Positions 24,732 to 35,276 of a stretch of 64,000 nt of DNA are shown here, piece by piece. Source of the DNA: Comamonadaceae bacterium UBA2334 (GTDB lineage Bacteria > Pseudomonadota > Gammaproteobacteria > Burkholderiales > Burkholderiaceae_C); contig DDUQ01000005.1 of NCBI GenBank assembly GCA_002344885.1, positions 1,150-65,149 on the forward strand, given 5' to 3'. The first letter of the stretch is position 1; every line of letters starts with the position of its first letter. Both the position numbers and the translations under genes were made by a program. The notes beneath the pieces are model-generated. The model was not told where the DNA came from. It saw nothing but the letters and a program-made list of their open reading frames with translations, and searched no databases.

Positions 24732-27611
24732 TCACTGGCAGGCCTCGCAACCTGGGTCATCGATGGCACAGAACTTGATGTCTGTGGCCGCTTCGGCAGG
24801 TGCCGCCGCAGCCGCCATCACTGGCTCGGGTGTGCTGTGTGACACCGCATTCAGTTGCCCGGCGCGACCGGTTGCCTTTTCGGCGTGTGTGGCGGCCATG
24901 GTGCGCAGGTAGTAGGTGGTTTTCAGGCCGCGCAGCCAGGCCAGTTTGTACGTGTCGTCCAGTTTCTTGCCCGAAGCGCCTGCCATGTAGATGTTCAGGC
25001 TTTGTGCCTGGTCGATCCACTTCTGGCGGCGGGCGGCGGCTTCCACCAACCACTGGGTTTCAATTTCAAACGCCGTGGCGTACAAGGCCTTGATGTCCTG
25101 CGGTACGCGGTCGATGGCGCGCAGCGAGCCGTCGAAATGCTTCAGGTCCATCACCATCACGTCGTCCCACAGCCCCAGGCGCTTGAGGTCGCGCACCAGA
25201 TAGCTGTTGACCACGGTGAATTCGCCCGACAGGTTGGACTTGACCGACAGGTTACCGAACGAGGGTTCGATGGACGCATCCACCCCGATGATGTTGCTGA
25301 TCGTGGCGGTGGGGGCGATGGCCACGCAGTTGCTGTTGCGCATGCCGTCTTTGGCAATCTTGGCGCGCAACGCATCCCAGTCGAGCGTGGCGCTGCGGTC
25401 GGCTTCCACGTAGCCACCGCGCTGCTCGGTCAGCAGGTTCAGGGTGTCCAACGGCAGGATGCCCTGGTCCCACAGCGAGCCTTTGTAGCTGCTGTAGCGG
25501 CCCCGCTCGGCGGCCAGTTCGGTGGACGCCCAGTAGGCGTGGTAGCACACGGCTTCCATCGAACGGTCGGCAAACTCAACTGCCTCTTGCGATGCGTAGG
25601 GCACGCGCAGGGCGTACAGCGCATCCTGGAACCCCATGATGCCCAGGCCCACCGGGCGGTGGCGCAGGTTGGAATCGCGCGCCTTTTTCACGGCGTAGTA
25701 GTTGATGTCGATCACGTTGTCCAGCATGCGCATGGCGGTGGACACGGTGCGTTTCAGCTTGGCGTGGTCCAGCTTGCCGTCGGCGATGTGCTGCAGCAGG
25801 TTGACCGAGCCGAGGTTGCACACGGCGGTTTCGGCGTCGTTGGTGTTCAGGGTGATTTCGGTGCACAGGTTGGAGCTGTGCACCACGCCCACATGCTGCT
25901 GGGGGCTGCGGATGTTGCAGGGGTCTTTGAACGTGATCCAGGGGTGGCCGGTCTCGAACAGCATGGACAGCATCTTGCGCCACAGGTCGGTGGCGGGCAC
26001 GGTCTTGGCAGGCTTGATCTCGCCACGGGCAGCTTTTTCTTCGTAGGCCACGTAGGCTTTTTCGAAGGCGGTGCCGAACAGGTCGTGCAGGTCGGGCACG
26101 TCGGACGGGCTGAACAGAGTCCAGTTGCCTTTTTCCATCACGCGCTTCATGAACAGATCTGGGATCCAGTTGGCCGTGTTCATGTCGTGGGTGCGGCGGC
26201 GGTCGTCACCGGTGTTCTTGCGCAGCTCCAGGAATTCTTCAATGTCCAGGTGCCAGGTTTCTAGGTAGGCGCACACCGCGCCCTTGCGCTTGCCGCCCTG
26301 GTTCACGGCCACGGCCGTGTCGTTGACCACCTTCAGGAACGGCACCACGCCTTGTGACTCGCCGTTGGTGCCCTTGATGTGGCTGCCCAGGGCGCGCACG
26401 CGGGTCCAGTCGTTGCCCAGGCCGCCTGCGAACTTGGACAGGAGGGCGTTTTCCTTGATGGACTCGTAAATGCCATCGAGGTCGTCGGGTACGGTGGTCA
26501 AATAGCAGCTGGACAACTGGCTGCGGCGTGTGCCAGCGTTGAACAGTGTCGGCGTGCTGCTCATGAAATCGAAGCTGGACAGCACTTCGTAGAACTCGAT
26601 GGCGCGGGCTTCACGGTCGATTTCGTTCAGGGCGAGGCCCATCGCCACGCGCATGAAAAAGGCCTGAGGCAACTCGATGCGCTGCTTGCGCACATGCAGG
26701 AAATAACGGTCGTACAGGGTTTGCAGGCCCAGGTAGTCAAACTGCATGTCCCGCTCAGCCTTGAGGGCTGCGCCCAGGCGCTTCAGGTCGAACTGGCCCA
26801 GCTTGTCGTCCAGCAGTTCGTTTTCGATGCCTTTTTTGATGAACTGGGGGAAATAGTCGGCATAGCCAGCGGCCAGCTCGGCATAAGTCACCTCGTGACC
26901 CAGCACTTCTTTGGCGATGGTGTGCAGCAGCAGACGGGATGTGGCGTAGGTGTAATCCGGGTCGCGTTCAATCAGGGTGCGGGCAGCCAGAATGGACGCC
27001 TTGTGTACCTCTTCAAGGGGCACACCGTCATAGAGGTTGCGCAGGGTCTCAGCGACGATGGGGTCCGGCTTGACCTCGTTGGACAGCCCGGCGCAGGCGG
27101 CGCGGATGCGTTCATTCAGCGCGTTCAGGTCCAGCGGCACCTTCTGGCCACGGTCCAGCACATGCAGTTGTTCAGTGGGCTGGGCGGCAGGTGCATGGCC
27201 CTGGGCGGCGCGCTCCTGGGAACGACGCTCGCGGTACAACACGTAAGCACGGGCCACTTCATGGTGGCTGCCGCGCATGAGGCCCAGTTCCACATGGTCT
27301 TGCACATCTTCGATGTGGAAGGTGCCGCCACCCGGGCGTGAGCGCATCAGCGCCTTGACGACCGATTGGGTCAGGGCTTCCACCGTTTCACGCACACTGG
27401 CCGAAGCCGCTCCCTGCGTGCCATGCACCGCCAGAAAGGCTTTCATCAGCGCCACGGCAATCTTGTTGGGCTCGAAATAGACCACTGAGCCGTTGCGGCG
27501 GATGATCTGGTAGTGGCTGAGGGCCTGCGGTGTGGCCTGGCGTTCGGCTGCCAGGCTGGCGTTGGAAGACAGGGTGTAGTCGGGCGCGTCGGTGGTGAAG
27601 GTGGCTTGCAT
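24732..27611 (-). CDS. nrdA: class Ia ribonucleotide reductase alpha subunit
   Basis: NrdA is the catalytic subunit that makes deoxyribonucleotides. The 959-residue protein is longer than the E. coli one (761) because it has two N-terminal ATP-cone-like regions (about residues 33-130 and 148-240), as in Pseudomonas NrdA. Catalytic residues seen are the Cys of LSSCYLTTVPD, N/C/E in SSNLCTEITL, Cys in TAVCNLGSVNL, the Tyr pair in TYYLRTMAA, and a C-terminal CEACQ redox pair. ATG 27611 follows a GAGGA site. Two NrdR boxes lie 141-187 bases upstream. The ATP cones imply dATP feedback. Confidence 0.97.
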   Translation of the reverse strand: MQATFTTDAPDYTLSSNASLAAERQATPQALSHYQIIRRNGSVVYFEPNKIAVALMKAFLAVHGTQGAASASVRETVEALTQSVVKALMRSRPGGGTFHIEDVQDHVELGLMRGSHHEVARAYVLYRERRSQERAAQGHAPAAQPTEQLHVLDRGQKVPLDLNALNERIRAACAGLSNEVKPDPIVAETLRNLYDGVPLEEVHKASILAARTLIERDPDYTYATSRLLLHTIAKEVLGHEVTYAELAAGYADYFPQFIKKGIENELLDDKLGQFDLKRLGAALKAERDMQFDYLGLQTLYDRYFLHVRKQRIELPQAFFMRVAMGLALNEIDREARAIEFYEVLSSFDFMSSTPTLFNAGTRRSQLSSCYLTTVPDDLDGIYESIKENALLSKFAGGLGNDWTRVRALGSHIKGTNGESQGVVPFLKVVNDTAVAVNQGGKRKGAVCAYLETWHLDIEEFLELRKNTGDDRRRTHDMNTANWIPDLFMKRVMEKGNWTLFSPSDVPDLHDLFGTAFEKAYVAYEEKAARGEIKPAKTVPATDLWRKMLSMLFETGHPWITFKDPCNIRSPQQHVGVVHSSNLCTEITLNTNDAETAVCNLGSVNLLQHIADGKLDHAKLKRTVSTAMRMLDNVIDINYYAVKKARDSNLRHRPVGLGIMGFQDALYALRVPYASQEAVEFADRSMEAVCYHAYWASTELAAERGRYSSYKGSLWDQGILPLDTLNLLTEQRGGYVEADRSATLDWDALRAKIAKDGMRNSNCVAIAPTATISNIIGVDASIEPSFGNLSVKSNLSGEFTVVNSYLVRDLKRLGLWDDVMVMDLKHFDGSLRAIDRVPQDIKALYATAFEIETQWLVEAAARRQKWIDQAQSLNIYMAGASGKKLDDTYKLAWLRGLKTTYYLRTMAATHAEKATGRAGQLNAVSHSTPEPVMAAAAAPAEAATDIKFCAIDDPGCEACQ

Positions 27612-27751
27612 GGGTCCTCTTTGGTTTGCTCATGGCGCGGCCCCGTCGCAGGGCGTGGCGCTTCGTTTTTGTAGGGGCCAACGGGGCCGGAAAGCGGTGA
27701 TCAGATGGCCTGATCGGTGGCACGTTGGCGGGTGCTGTGAATCACAGGTCG

Positions 27752-27767
27752 ACACTATATCTAGTGT
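27752..27767. promoter_or_regulatory. NrdR box 1
   Basis: ACACTATATCTAGTGT is a near-perfect palindrome that matches the known NrdR consensus ACACWATATCTWGTGT. NrdR is the zinc-finger/ATP-cone repressor of ribonucleotide reductase genes. Confidence 0.92.
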
Positions 27768-27782
27768 TTGGGTGAATTTCTG

Positions 27783-27798
27783 ACACTACCTATAGTGT
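27783..27798. promoter_or_regulatory. NrdR box 2
   Basis: ACACTACCTATAGTGT is a second palindromic NrdR box, 31 bases from the first start to start, about three helical turns. The tandem, in-phase arrangement is the usual NrdR operator and should repress nrdA-nrdB when dATP is abundant. Confidence 0.92.
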
Positions 27799-28040
27799 TG
27801 AAGAGAAATTTTTTGAGGGCCTGTCAGGCACCGTTTTTGTGCTAGCTCATGCGAGTTTTGCGACGCATTGCATCCAAATCTGAAGCGTCTTCTCCAGCGC
27901 TGCTGGCCCGGTGTTTTGGATGGCGTCGGTTGAAAAGCAGTGCAAAAAAATGATCGGTCACGCGACGCATTCACGCGAAAAATTTCATCCTCTGAAACCG
28001 TTCGAAGTGGCGTGTGCGCGGTATCAGGGAAAGTACGGGG

Positions 28041-28931
28041 TCAGGGTTTGACCATCAGCTGTCGCAAATCCGCCTCGTATCCAGCCAGGACGCGGCGCGC
28101 ATGCAAGCGTTGGTCCGGTGTGGCACTTGCATGGACGTGCGTGAACTGTTCGCAGGCTTCGCGCACCAGGGTCTGGCTGTAGGCGGCGTAACCCGGCGTG
28201 GGCGAATGCGACAGCCGATTCACCCACGCTTGCACCTGGCGTTGCGCGTCAGCCGGGTGGGCGGCCTGGTTGACGGCATCCAACGTGGTCATCAGATCCT
28301 GGTGGCGGCGCTCCCGCTCTGCCAGCGTGCGGCCGGGGTTGAACGACGAGCGGTCGATCGAGCGTCGCAAGGCATCGACCTGTTGGGTGTTCAGTTCGCC
28401 GTACAGGCGGGCGTAGCGGTCTTTCAGGTTGGACAGGCGGTTCGCCGTGGGCGATGAAGGCGTCCAGTTGATGAACAGGCGGTTGGACGAAGCGCCCGCA
28501 TCGGCGGCCAGATAGGTTTGGCGAAAGGTCTGTTGCGACCTGGCCTGTGTGGTGTTCAGTTCGTCACGCTGGGCAGGGGTCAGGGTTTTGGCCAGCGTCA
28601 CCATGCCAGGTGCGGACTGGGCCATCAGCCGGGTCCACTGCGTCCGGACCTTGTCGAACTCCCCACATGCCTGTTCCGCTATCAGGGGCTGGTCCACCAG
28701 CCTTTGCCAGTGTTGGAGCATGTCGACCATTTCAGGCAGGTCTGTGCGGCGGTGCCACGCCATCACGGCCTGCATGTCTTGTTTGACTTGTGAGGTTTGG
28801 GTGCTGTCCAGGCTCACCTGGCGTTGCAGCCACCAGACGGTCAGGTCGGGCAGGCGGCCGTACCCCAGGCTCACCAGGCTGCAGGCACCGAGTGCAAGGG
28901 TGGCCGCCAGCAGGGCCAGTCGCTTGGGCAT
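28041..28931 (-). CDS. DUF6279 family lipoprotein
   Basis: The 296-residue protein starts with a lipoprotein signal whose lipobox is LGACS (Cys at residue about 16). The mature part is helical and rich in Arg, Gln and Thr, with the family-like stretch LPDLTVWWLQRQVSLDSTQ just after the lipobox. It would be anchored in the outer or inner membrane facing the periplasm. I chose ATG 28931, with GGGGA eight bases upstream; ATG 28946 is an in-frame alternative. It is divergent from glmU. Function unknown. Confidence 0.78.
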   Translation of the reverse strand: MPKRLALLAATLALGACSLVSLGYGRLPDLTVWWLQRQVSLDSTQTSQVKQDMQAVMAWHRRTDLPEMVDMLQHWQRLVDQPLIAEQACGEFDKVRTQWTRLMAQSAPGMVTLAKTLTPAQRDELNTTQARSQQTFRQTYLAADAGASSNRLFINWTPSSPTANRLSNLKDRYARLYGELNTQQVDALRRSIDRSSFNPGRTLAERERRHQDLMTTLDAVNQAAHPADAQRQVQAWVNRLSHSPTPGYAAYSQTLVREACEQFTHVHASATPDQRLHARRVLAGYEADLRQLMVKP

Positions 28932-29088
28932 TCGCAGGGTCCCCATTCGTCTGTCGACCGTCTGGGTGGTTGCCGGTGTGCCGGTTGCGCGTGTGAAGGG
29001 GGTCCGTGCGAGGCCGGCGCGTATCATCCCGCGCCAGAGCCTGGGGCAGCGTGCCTTGGGCAGGTTGGATGGCTCGTGGGAGTGAAGC

Positions 29089-30588
29089 ATGGACAAACCG
29101 GTTGATGTGGTGGTGATGGCGGCAGGCAAGGGCACGCGCATGAAAAGCGCTTTGCCCAAAGTGTTGCACCGATTGGGCGGGCGTGCACTGACCGCCCATG
29201 TGCTCGACACGGCGGCACGGGTTTCTGCGCGCCATGTTGTGGTCATCACGGGGCATGGTGCTTCCGAAGTGGAAGCATCGTTGTCAACGTGGACAAGCGA
29301 TGGGGCCTGTTTTGGCTTTCAATCTTTGGCGGTACAGGGCTCAGCGGCGGGTGTGCAGCCGGCTGAACTGGCGCCCCAGGCTGCGCCGCAGTTGCAGTTT
29401 GTGAGGCAGGCGCCGCAATTGGGCACCGGGCATGCGGTGCAGCAGGCCATTCCCGTGTTGCCGGACGATGGCATCACGCTCGTGCTGTCGGGCGATGTGC
29501 CACTGACACAGGCCGACACGCTGCAGGATCTGCTGGCCCTGTGCCGGGGCAATGGCGCGTTGACCGAGCCCGGGTTGGCGCTGCTGACGCTGGACATGGC
29601 CGACCCCACGGGTTACGGTCGCATCGTGCGACAGCCTGACGGCGCGGTGCGTTCAATCGTGGAGCACAAAGATGCCACCGACGCGCAACGCCAGATCACC
29701 GAGATCTACAGCGGCATCATGGCCGTGCCGACGTCGCGCCTGCGGGGCTGGCTGGCCCGGTTGGACAACGACAACGCGCAAGGCGAGTACTACCTGACTG
29801 ATGTGGTGAAGTTTGCCGTGGCTGACGACTGCCCGGTGCGGGCCCATTGCATCACCGATGCGGTGCAAGTGGCCGGCGTGAACAGCCCGCAGCAACTGGC
29901 CGAACTGGAGCGTGCATGGCAGGCACGGATCGCCGGCCAGATGATGGCTGAAGGCGTCCGCCTGGCGGATCCGGCGCGGTTCGACCTGCGCGGTCACCTG
30001 CGTTGCGGACGGGATGTGGAGATTGACATCAATTGCGTGTTTGAGGGCTCGGTGACGCTGGGTGAAGGCGTGCGCATTGGCGCCAACTGTGTGATTGCCA
30101 ACGCGGTGATCGCAGACGGCGCGGTGATCCACCCGTTCACCCACATCGACGGTGAGAAGCTGGGCGTGAAGGTGGGCGAGGGGGCGTTGATTGGCCCGTT
30201 TGCCCGCCTGCGCCCCGGTGCCGACTTAGGGGCAGAGGTGCACATCGGGAATTTCGTGGAGGTGAAAAACTCCACCCTGGCTGCGGGCGCCAAAGCCAAC
30301 CACCTGGCCTACCTGGGCGATGCCACTGTGGGTGAGCGGGTGAACTATGGCGCGGGCAGCATCACCGCCAACTACGACGGGGCCAACAAGCACCGCACCG
30401 TGATCGAGGCCGACGTGCACGTGGGCAGCAACTGCGTGCTGGTGGCACCCGTCACCCTGGGTGCGGGGGGCACCGTGGGAGGGGGCAGCACCATCACCAA
30501 AAGCACCCCACCCGGCGCACTGAGCGTGGCCAGGGGCAAGCAGGTCAGCATTGCCAACTGGCAGCGACCCACCAAAAACAAGTCCTGA
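29089..30588 (+). CDS. glmU: bifunctional GlmU, GlcNAc-1-P uridylyltransferase / GlcN-1-P acetyltransferase
   Basis: GlmU acetylates glucosamine-1-phosphate and then makes UDP-GlcNAc for peptidoglycan and lipopolysaccharide. The 499-residue protein has the pyrophosphorylase loop AAGKGTRMKSALPKVLH at the N-terminus, LGTGHAVQQA, LSGDVPL, and a left-handed beta-helix of hexapeptide repeats in the C-terminal half, with NFVEVKNS, AYLGDATVGE and NYGAGSITANYDG motifs. Relative to E. coli GlmU (456 residues) it carries an insertion of about 32 residues at about 68-98. glmS lies 2.1 kb downstream. It ends before a strong terminator. Confidence 0.96.
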   Translation: MDKPVDVVVMAAGKGTRMKSALPKVLHRLGGRALTAHVLDTAARVSARHVVVITGHGASEVEASLSTWTSDGACFGFQSLAVQGSAAGVQPAELAPQAAPQLQFVRQAPQLGTGHAVQQAIPVLPDDGITLVLSGDVPLTQADTLQDLLALCRGNGALTEPGLALLTLDMADPTGYGRIVRQPDGAVRSIVEHKDATDAQRQITEIYSGIMAVPTSRLRGWLARLDNDNAQGEYYLTDVVKFAVADDCPVRAHCITDAVQVAGVNSPQQLAELERAWQARIAGQMMAEGVRLADPARFDLRGHLRCGRDVEIDINCVFEGSVTLGEGVRIGANCVIANAVIADGAVIHPFTHIDGEKLGVKVGEGALIGPFARLRPGADLGAEVHIGNFVEVKNSTLAAGAKANHLAYLGDATVGERVNYGAGSITANYDGANKHRTVIEADVHVGSNCVLVAPVTLGAGGTVGGGSTITKSTPPGALSVARGKQVSIANWQRPTKNKS

Positions 30589-30618
30589 ACCGGGTCAAGC
30601 CCAACGACTCAACCCTGT

Positions 30619-30645
30619 CCGGCCTGATGGCCGGTTTCTTTTTTT
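30619..30645 (+). terminator. intrinsic terminator after glmU
   Basis: CCGGCC (30619-30624) pairs with GGCCGG (30629-30634) around TGAT, followed by TTTCTTTTTTT. The stem and T-run are those of a textbook terminator. An ATG in frame with the next gene falls inside it (30627). Confidence 0.9.
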
Positions 30646-30656
30646 CGAGCAGCGTT

Positions 30657-31955
30657 TTGACTTCAGCATCGCCCGTGACCGCGCCTGTGTTGGGCATTGA
30701 CTTCGGTACGTCCAATTCAGCCGTTGCGTACGTCGATGCCAGTGGCCAGCTTCAGGAGGTGCCGTTGGGGCTGGGGCGGGCCGAGATGCCGACAGCGCTC
30801 TTTTTCGATGCAGAGACCCACGCCGTGCTGTACGGCCATGAGGCCATGCACGCTTACCTGTCCGGGGCTGAAGGGCGCCTGCTTCGTGCCCTCAAAAGCC
30901 TGCTGGGCAGTCCGTTGATGGACGAGGTGACGTCCGTCAACGGTGAGGCCATGCGGTTCTTTGACATCCTGGTGACGTTTTTCAAGGAGCTCAAGCGCCG
31001 CAGCGAGCTGCATGTGGGTCAGCCCATCACCGGTGCGGTGCTGGGACGTCCGGTGCACTTTGTGGACGAAGACCCGGGGCGTGATGCCCTGGCGCAAGAT
31101 GCCTTGGCGCGCGCGGCGACCGACGCCGGGTTCACCGACTTGCGCTTCCAGCTCGAACCCATTGCGGCGGCGCTGGACCACGAACAGCACCTGACCGGCG
31201 AAACCACGGTGCTGGTGGTGGACATTGGCGGGGGCACGTCGGACTTCACCGTCATTCGCCTGCATCCGGCACGCAGCCGCCAGACCGACCGAGCGGTTGA
31301 CATCCTGGCCACCACCGGCGTGCACATCGGTGGCACCAATTTCGACCAGTTGCTGGATCTGGACAGGGTCATGCCGTTGATGGGTTACCGGCACGCCGAT
31401 GCTGCCGGACGCCCGGTTCCGAGTGGCGTGTTCTTCGACCTGAGCACCTGGCACCTGATTCATCAGGCGTACAGCCGCAAGTCCATGCAGTTTGCGCACA
31501 GCCTGGCTACCCATTACGCCAATCGTCACCTGCATGCCCGGCTGATGGCTGCGTTGCACGGGCAGCACGGACACCGGATGCTCGCCGGGGTGGAGGCGGC
31601 CAAGATTGCCTGTTCGCAAACCGGTGAGCCCACCCTGGTGGCGCTGGATTTCCTGTTGCACGACCCACCCGCCCCCGGTTCCGCGGCCCAGGCGCTGTCC
31701 GCCCGGCTGGATGCGGATACCCTGACCCGGGCCCTGCAACCCGCCTTGGCGCCGGTGGTGGCTTGCGCGCGCCAGTGTGTGCAACGCTCGGGGCTGGCGG
31801 GGGTGGACGAGGTCTACCTCACCGGTGGATCGTCGGCATTGCGCCCGCTGGCAGATGCCGTGCAGCAGGCGCTGCCGGGTGTCCGGCTGGTGTCGGGCAA
31901 CCGCTTCGGTGGGGTGGCAGCCGGCCTGGCGGTGATGGGTTCGAATTTGATATAA
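30657..31955 (+). CDS. Hsp70 family protein, YegD-like
   Basis: The protein is an Hsp70/actin-like ATPase of the YegD type. The phosphate-1 loop is GIDFGTSNSAVAYV, phosphate-2 is VVDIGGGTSDFTVI (residue about 195), and the adenosine motif is YLTGGSSALRPLADAVQ near the C-terminus. There is no substrate-binding lid domain, as in YegD. The start is unclear. ATG 30627 lies inside the glmU terminator; TTG 30657 and GTG 30675 are later choices that keep the conserved N-terminus. I used TTG 30657. The gene is not next to dnaJ or grpE. Its partner is unknown. Confidence 0.8.
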   Translation: MTSASPVTAPVLGIDFGTSNSAVAYVDASGQLQEVPLGLGRAEMPTALFFDAETHAVLYGHEAMHAYLSGAEGRLLRALKSLLGSPLMDEVTSVNGEAMRFFDILVTFFKELKRRSELHVGQPITGAVLGRPVHFVDEDPGRDALAQDALARAATDAGFTDLRFQLEPIAAALDHEQHLTGETTVLVVDIGGGTSDFTVIRLHPARSRQTDRAVDILATTGVHIGGTNFDQLLDLDRVMPLMGYRHADAAGRPVPSGVFFDLSTWHLIHQAYSRKSMQFAHSLATHYANRHLHARLMAALHGQHGHRMLAGVEAAKIACSQTGEPTLVALDFLLHDPPAPGSAAQALSARLDADTLTRALQPALAPVVACARQCVQRSGLAGVDEVYLTGGSSALRPLADAVQQALPGVRLVSGNRFGGVAAGLAVMGSNLI

Positions 31956-31999
31956 AAATAGCCTTCAGCGCTTTATGGTTATTGAAGTTTGCTATTTTT
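31954..31999. terminator. bidirectional terminator and palindromic repeat copy A
   Basis: AAAAATAGC (31954-31962) pairs with GCTATTTTT (31991-31999), and inside it CTTCA pairs with TGAAG. The A-run and T-run allow it to work both ways between the converging Hsp70 and Lrp genes. The word GCGCTTTATGG in the loop recurs, diverged, at 35668-35717 and 48498-48545. Confidence 0.75.
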
Positions 32000-32068
32000 T
32001 TAGATATTTGCTTTTTTGAAGCAGGGGCGCCGCCCCTTGGGGCTTGCGGCTGTGCACCACCAGTTGCC

Positions 32069-32557
32069 TCAGCCCAACACCACTTGTGTGCCGAATTTCG
32101 CGCGCTTCACGCTGAAAAAAGCCTTCACATTGCGCACATTGGCGTCGGTGTTGAACAGTCGTTGGGCCAGCGCGTGGTAGCCCGGCATGTCGGGTACGAC
32201 CACCACCAGCACGAAATCTGGCCCTGGGCTGACGCGATAGCACTGCTGTACCGCTGCGTCTGAGACGGCACGGATTTCAAACGCATCCAGTGAGTCCGCA
32301 TCCTGTTTGTCCAGGGACACTTCGGCCAGTGCTGTCAGGCCATGGCCCAACAGTTCGCCCAGGCGGTCGGTATTGAGCAACGCCACCTGCCGCTCAATCA
32401 GCCCTGCGTCCCACAGCCGACGCGTGCGCCGCAGGCACGTGGCGGGCGACACCCCCACCATTTCCGCCAGCGCTTGGTTGCTCAGGTTGGCGTCGGTCTG
32501 CAGCCTGTCAAGAAGCGCTAGGTCCAGCGTGTCTGGCTCAGAGAATTTATCGGTCAT
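32069..32557 (-). CDS. Lrp/AsnC family transcriptional regulator
   Basis: The 162-residue protein has an N-terminal winged helix-turn-helix, LDLALLDRLQTDANLSNQAL ... GVSPATCLRRTRRLWDAGLI, and a C-terminal RAM (AsnC) domain around QQCYRVSPGPDFVLVVVVPD. Such proteins are octameric or dimeric regulators that bind amino acids. ATG 32557 is the family-typical start; an in-frame ATG at 32596 is less likely. It is divergent from glmS with 166 bases between, so autoregulation and control of glmS are both possible. Ligand unknown. Confidence 0.88.
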   Translation of the reverse strand: MTDKFSEPDTLDLALLDRLQTDANLSNQALAEMVGVSPATCLRRTRRLWDAGLIERQVALLNTDRLGELLGHGLTALAEVSLDKQDADSLDAFEIRAVSDAAVQQCYRVSPGPDFVLVVVVPDMPGYHALAQRLFNTDANVRNVKAFFSVKRAKFGTQVVLG

Positions 32558-32723
32558 TTTTTTGAGAAAAAAGAAATTATCCGTTAATCGCTTCATCGGG
32601 TGAAATAATCATGACGAATCACAGAATATTTGAAAGCTCATTTCTCTGTTGTGGGCTTAGCATGACGCCATGAGTGCACCCGCCCCGGGTGCGTGAGGAT
32701 GTGTTTGACCTGGAGGGTGGCGT
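32558..32723. promoter_or_regulatory. divergent Lrp-like/glmS control region
   Basis: The half nearest the Lrp gene is AT-rich and could bind an Lrp-type protein. A six-base hairpin, GCACCC-GCCCC-GGGTGC (32676-32692), lies 31 bases before the glmS ATG, in the probable untranslated leader. No promoter could be placed with confidence. Confidence 0.35.
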
Positions 32724-34616
<1,893 letters not shown>

Positions 34617-34679
34617 AGTTGCTTTGCGAGTGTCGGCCGGTACCATCGGGTACATGGGCATGGCTTGAAGGAGCGCGCA

Positions 34680-35180
34680 ATGGACTCAACGCGATGGTTG
34701 GCGGAACGGCTGGTGAAGGTGGAATCCCTGACCGCCCGCTTTCGTGGCGAGAAATACCTCAGTGCTTTGGTTTTGTGCCTCACGCGGGTGCTTGAAGTCC
34801 AATTTGCCGTGGTCACGCTGCGGCTGCCGGGTGCCGTTCCGCGCGGACGTGCCGTGGTGTTTGCCGACGCCCAGAACACGCGAGCGCCGTTTGTGTACGA
34901 GACGCGAACGCACCCTTGCTACACCGTGTTGGCCGGTGAACCCGTTTCGGTGCCTTGCAACGCTGCCGAGTTGTACCCCGGTGCTCAAGATATAGATGCG
35001 TACATTGGTCAACCGTTGTACGCAATCTCCGGGGCTGTGATGGGATTGCTTGCGATTGAGCACACGCGCCGGATCACAAGGGATCAGGAAATTTCGCAAT
35101 TGCTGTCATGCCTGTCTGGCCGCGTGGCTGCTGAAATTGAGGCTTTGGGTCTGGATGCAGCGGCGTTGTCAGGGGGGTGA
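34680..35180 (+). CDS. stand-alone GAF-like domain protein
   Basis: The 166-residue protein is mostly one GAF-type domain. The pattern HPCYTVLAGEPVSVPCNAAELYP followed by DAYIGQPLYAISGAVMGLLAI (residues about 79-125) is that of GAF domains in bacterial sensors. The short C-terminal helix QLLSCLSGRVAAEIEAL could be a dimerisation segment. There is no kinase, cyclase or HTH output. AAGGAG at 34668-34673 supports ATG 34680. It follows glmS by 63 bases. Ligand unknown. Confidence 0.7.
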   Translation: MDSTRWLAERLVKVESLTARFRGEKYLSALVLCLTRVLEVQFAVVTLRLPGAVPRGRAVVFADAQNTRAPFVYETRTHPCYTVLAGEPVSVPCNAAELYPGAQDIDAYIGQPLYAISGAVMGLLAIEHTRRITRDQEISQLLSCLSGRVAAEIEALGLDAAALSGG

Positions 35181-35276
35181 TCGGGTCGTGCTTCTCTTGG
35201 CAAAAGCAGTGGCCTTTTGCGTTTGAATTCGGTGAAAGGCTCATCCGGTTGAGGATGGATGTGGCAAGGTATGTCG

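Larger units (their letters stand above)
27612..28040. other. 429-base nrdA upstream region
   Basis: The half nearest nrdA contains the two NrdR boxes (27752-27798). The remainder, 27799-28040, has an AT-rich stretch and a short GCCTG-T-CAGGC hairpin near 27820 followed by TTTTT, and a repeated GCGACGCATT word (near 27859 and 27961). I see no gene. Confidence 0.5.

Noticed and set aside
24855..26264. 469-codon open frame on the plus strand, antisense to nrdA
   Set aside because: nrdA on the minus strand has all catalytic motifs across this region. The antisense frame is a product of high-GC codon bias and has no recognisable domain.
32558..32723. riboswitch or ribozyme upstream of glmS
   Set aside because: The glmS ribozyme is a feature of Firmicutes. 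Only a simple six-base hairpin is seen here, with no catalytic core pattern.
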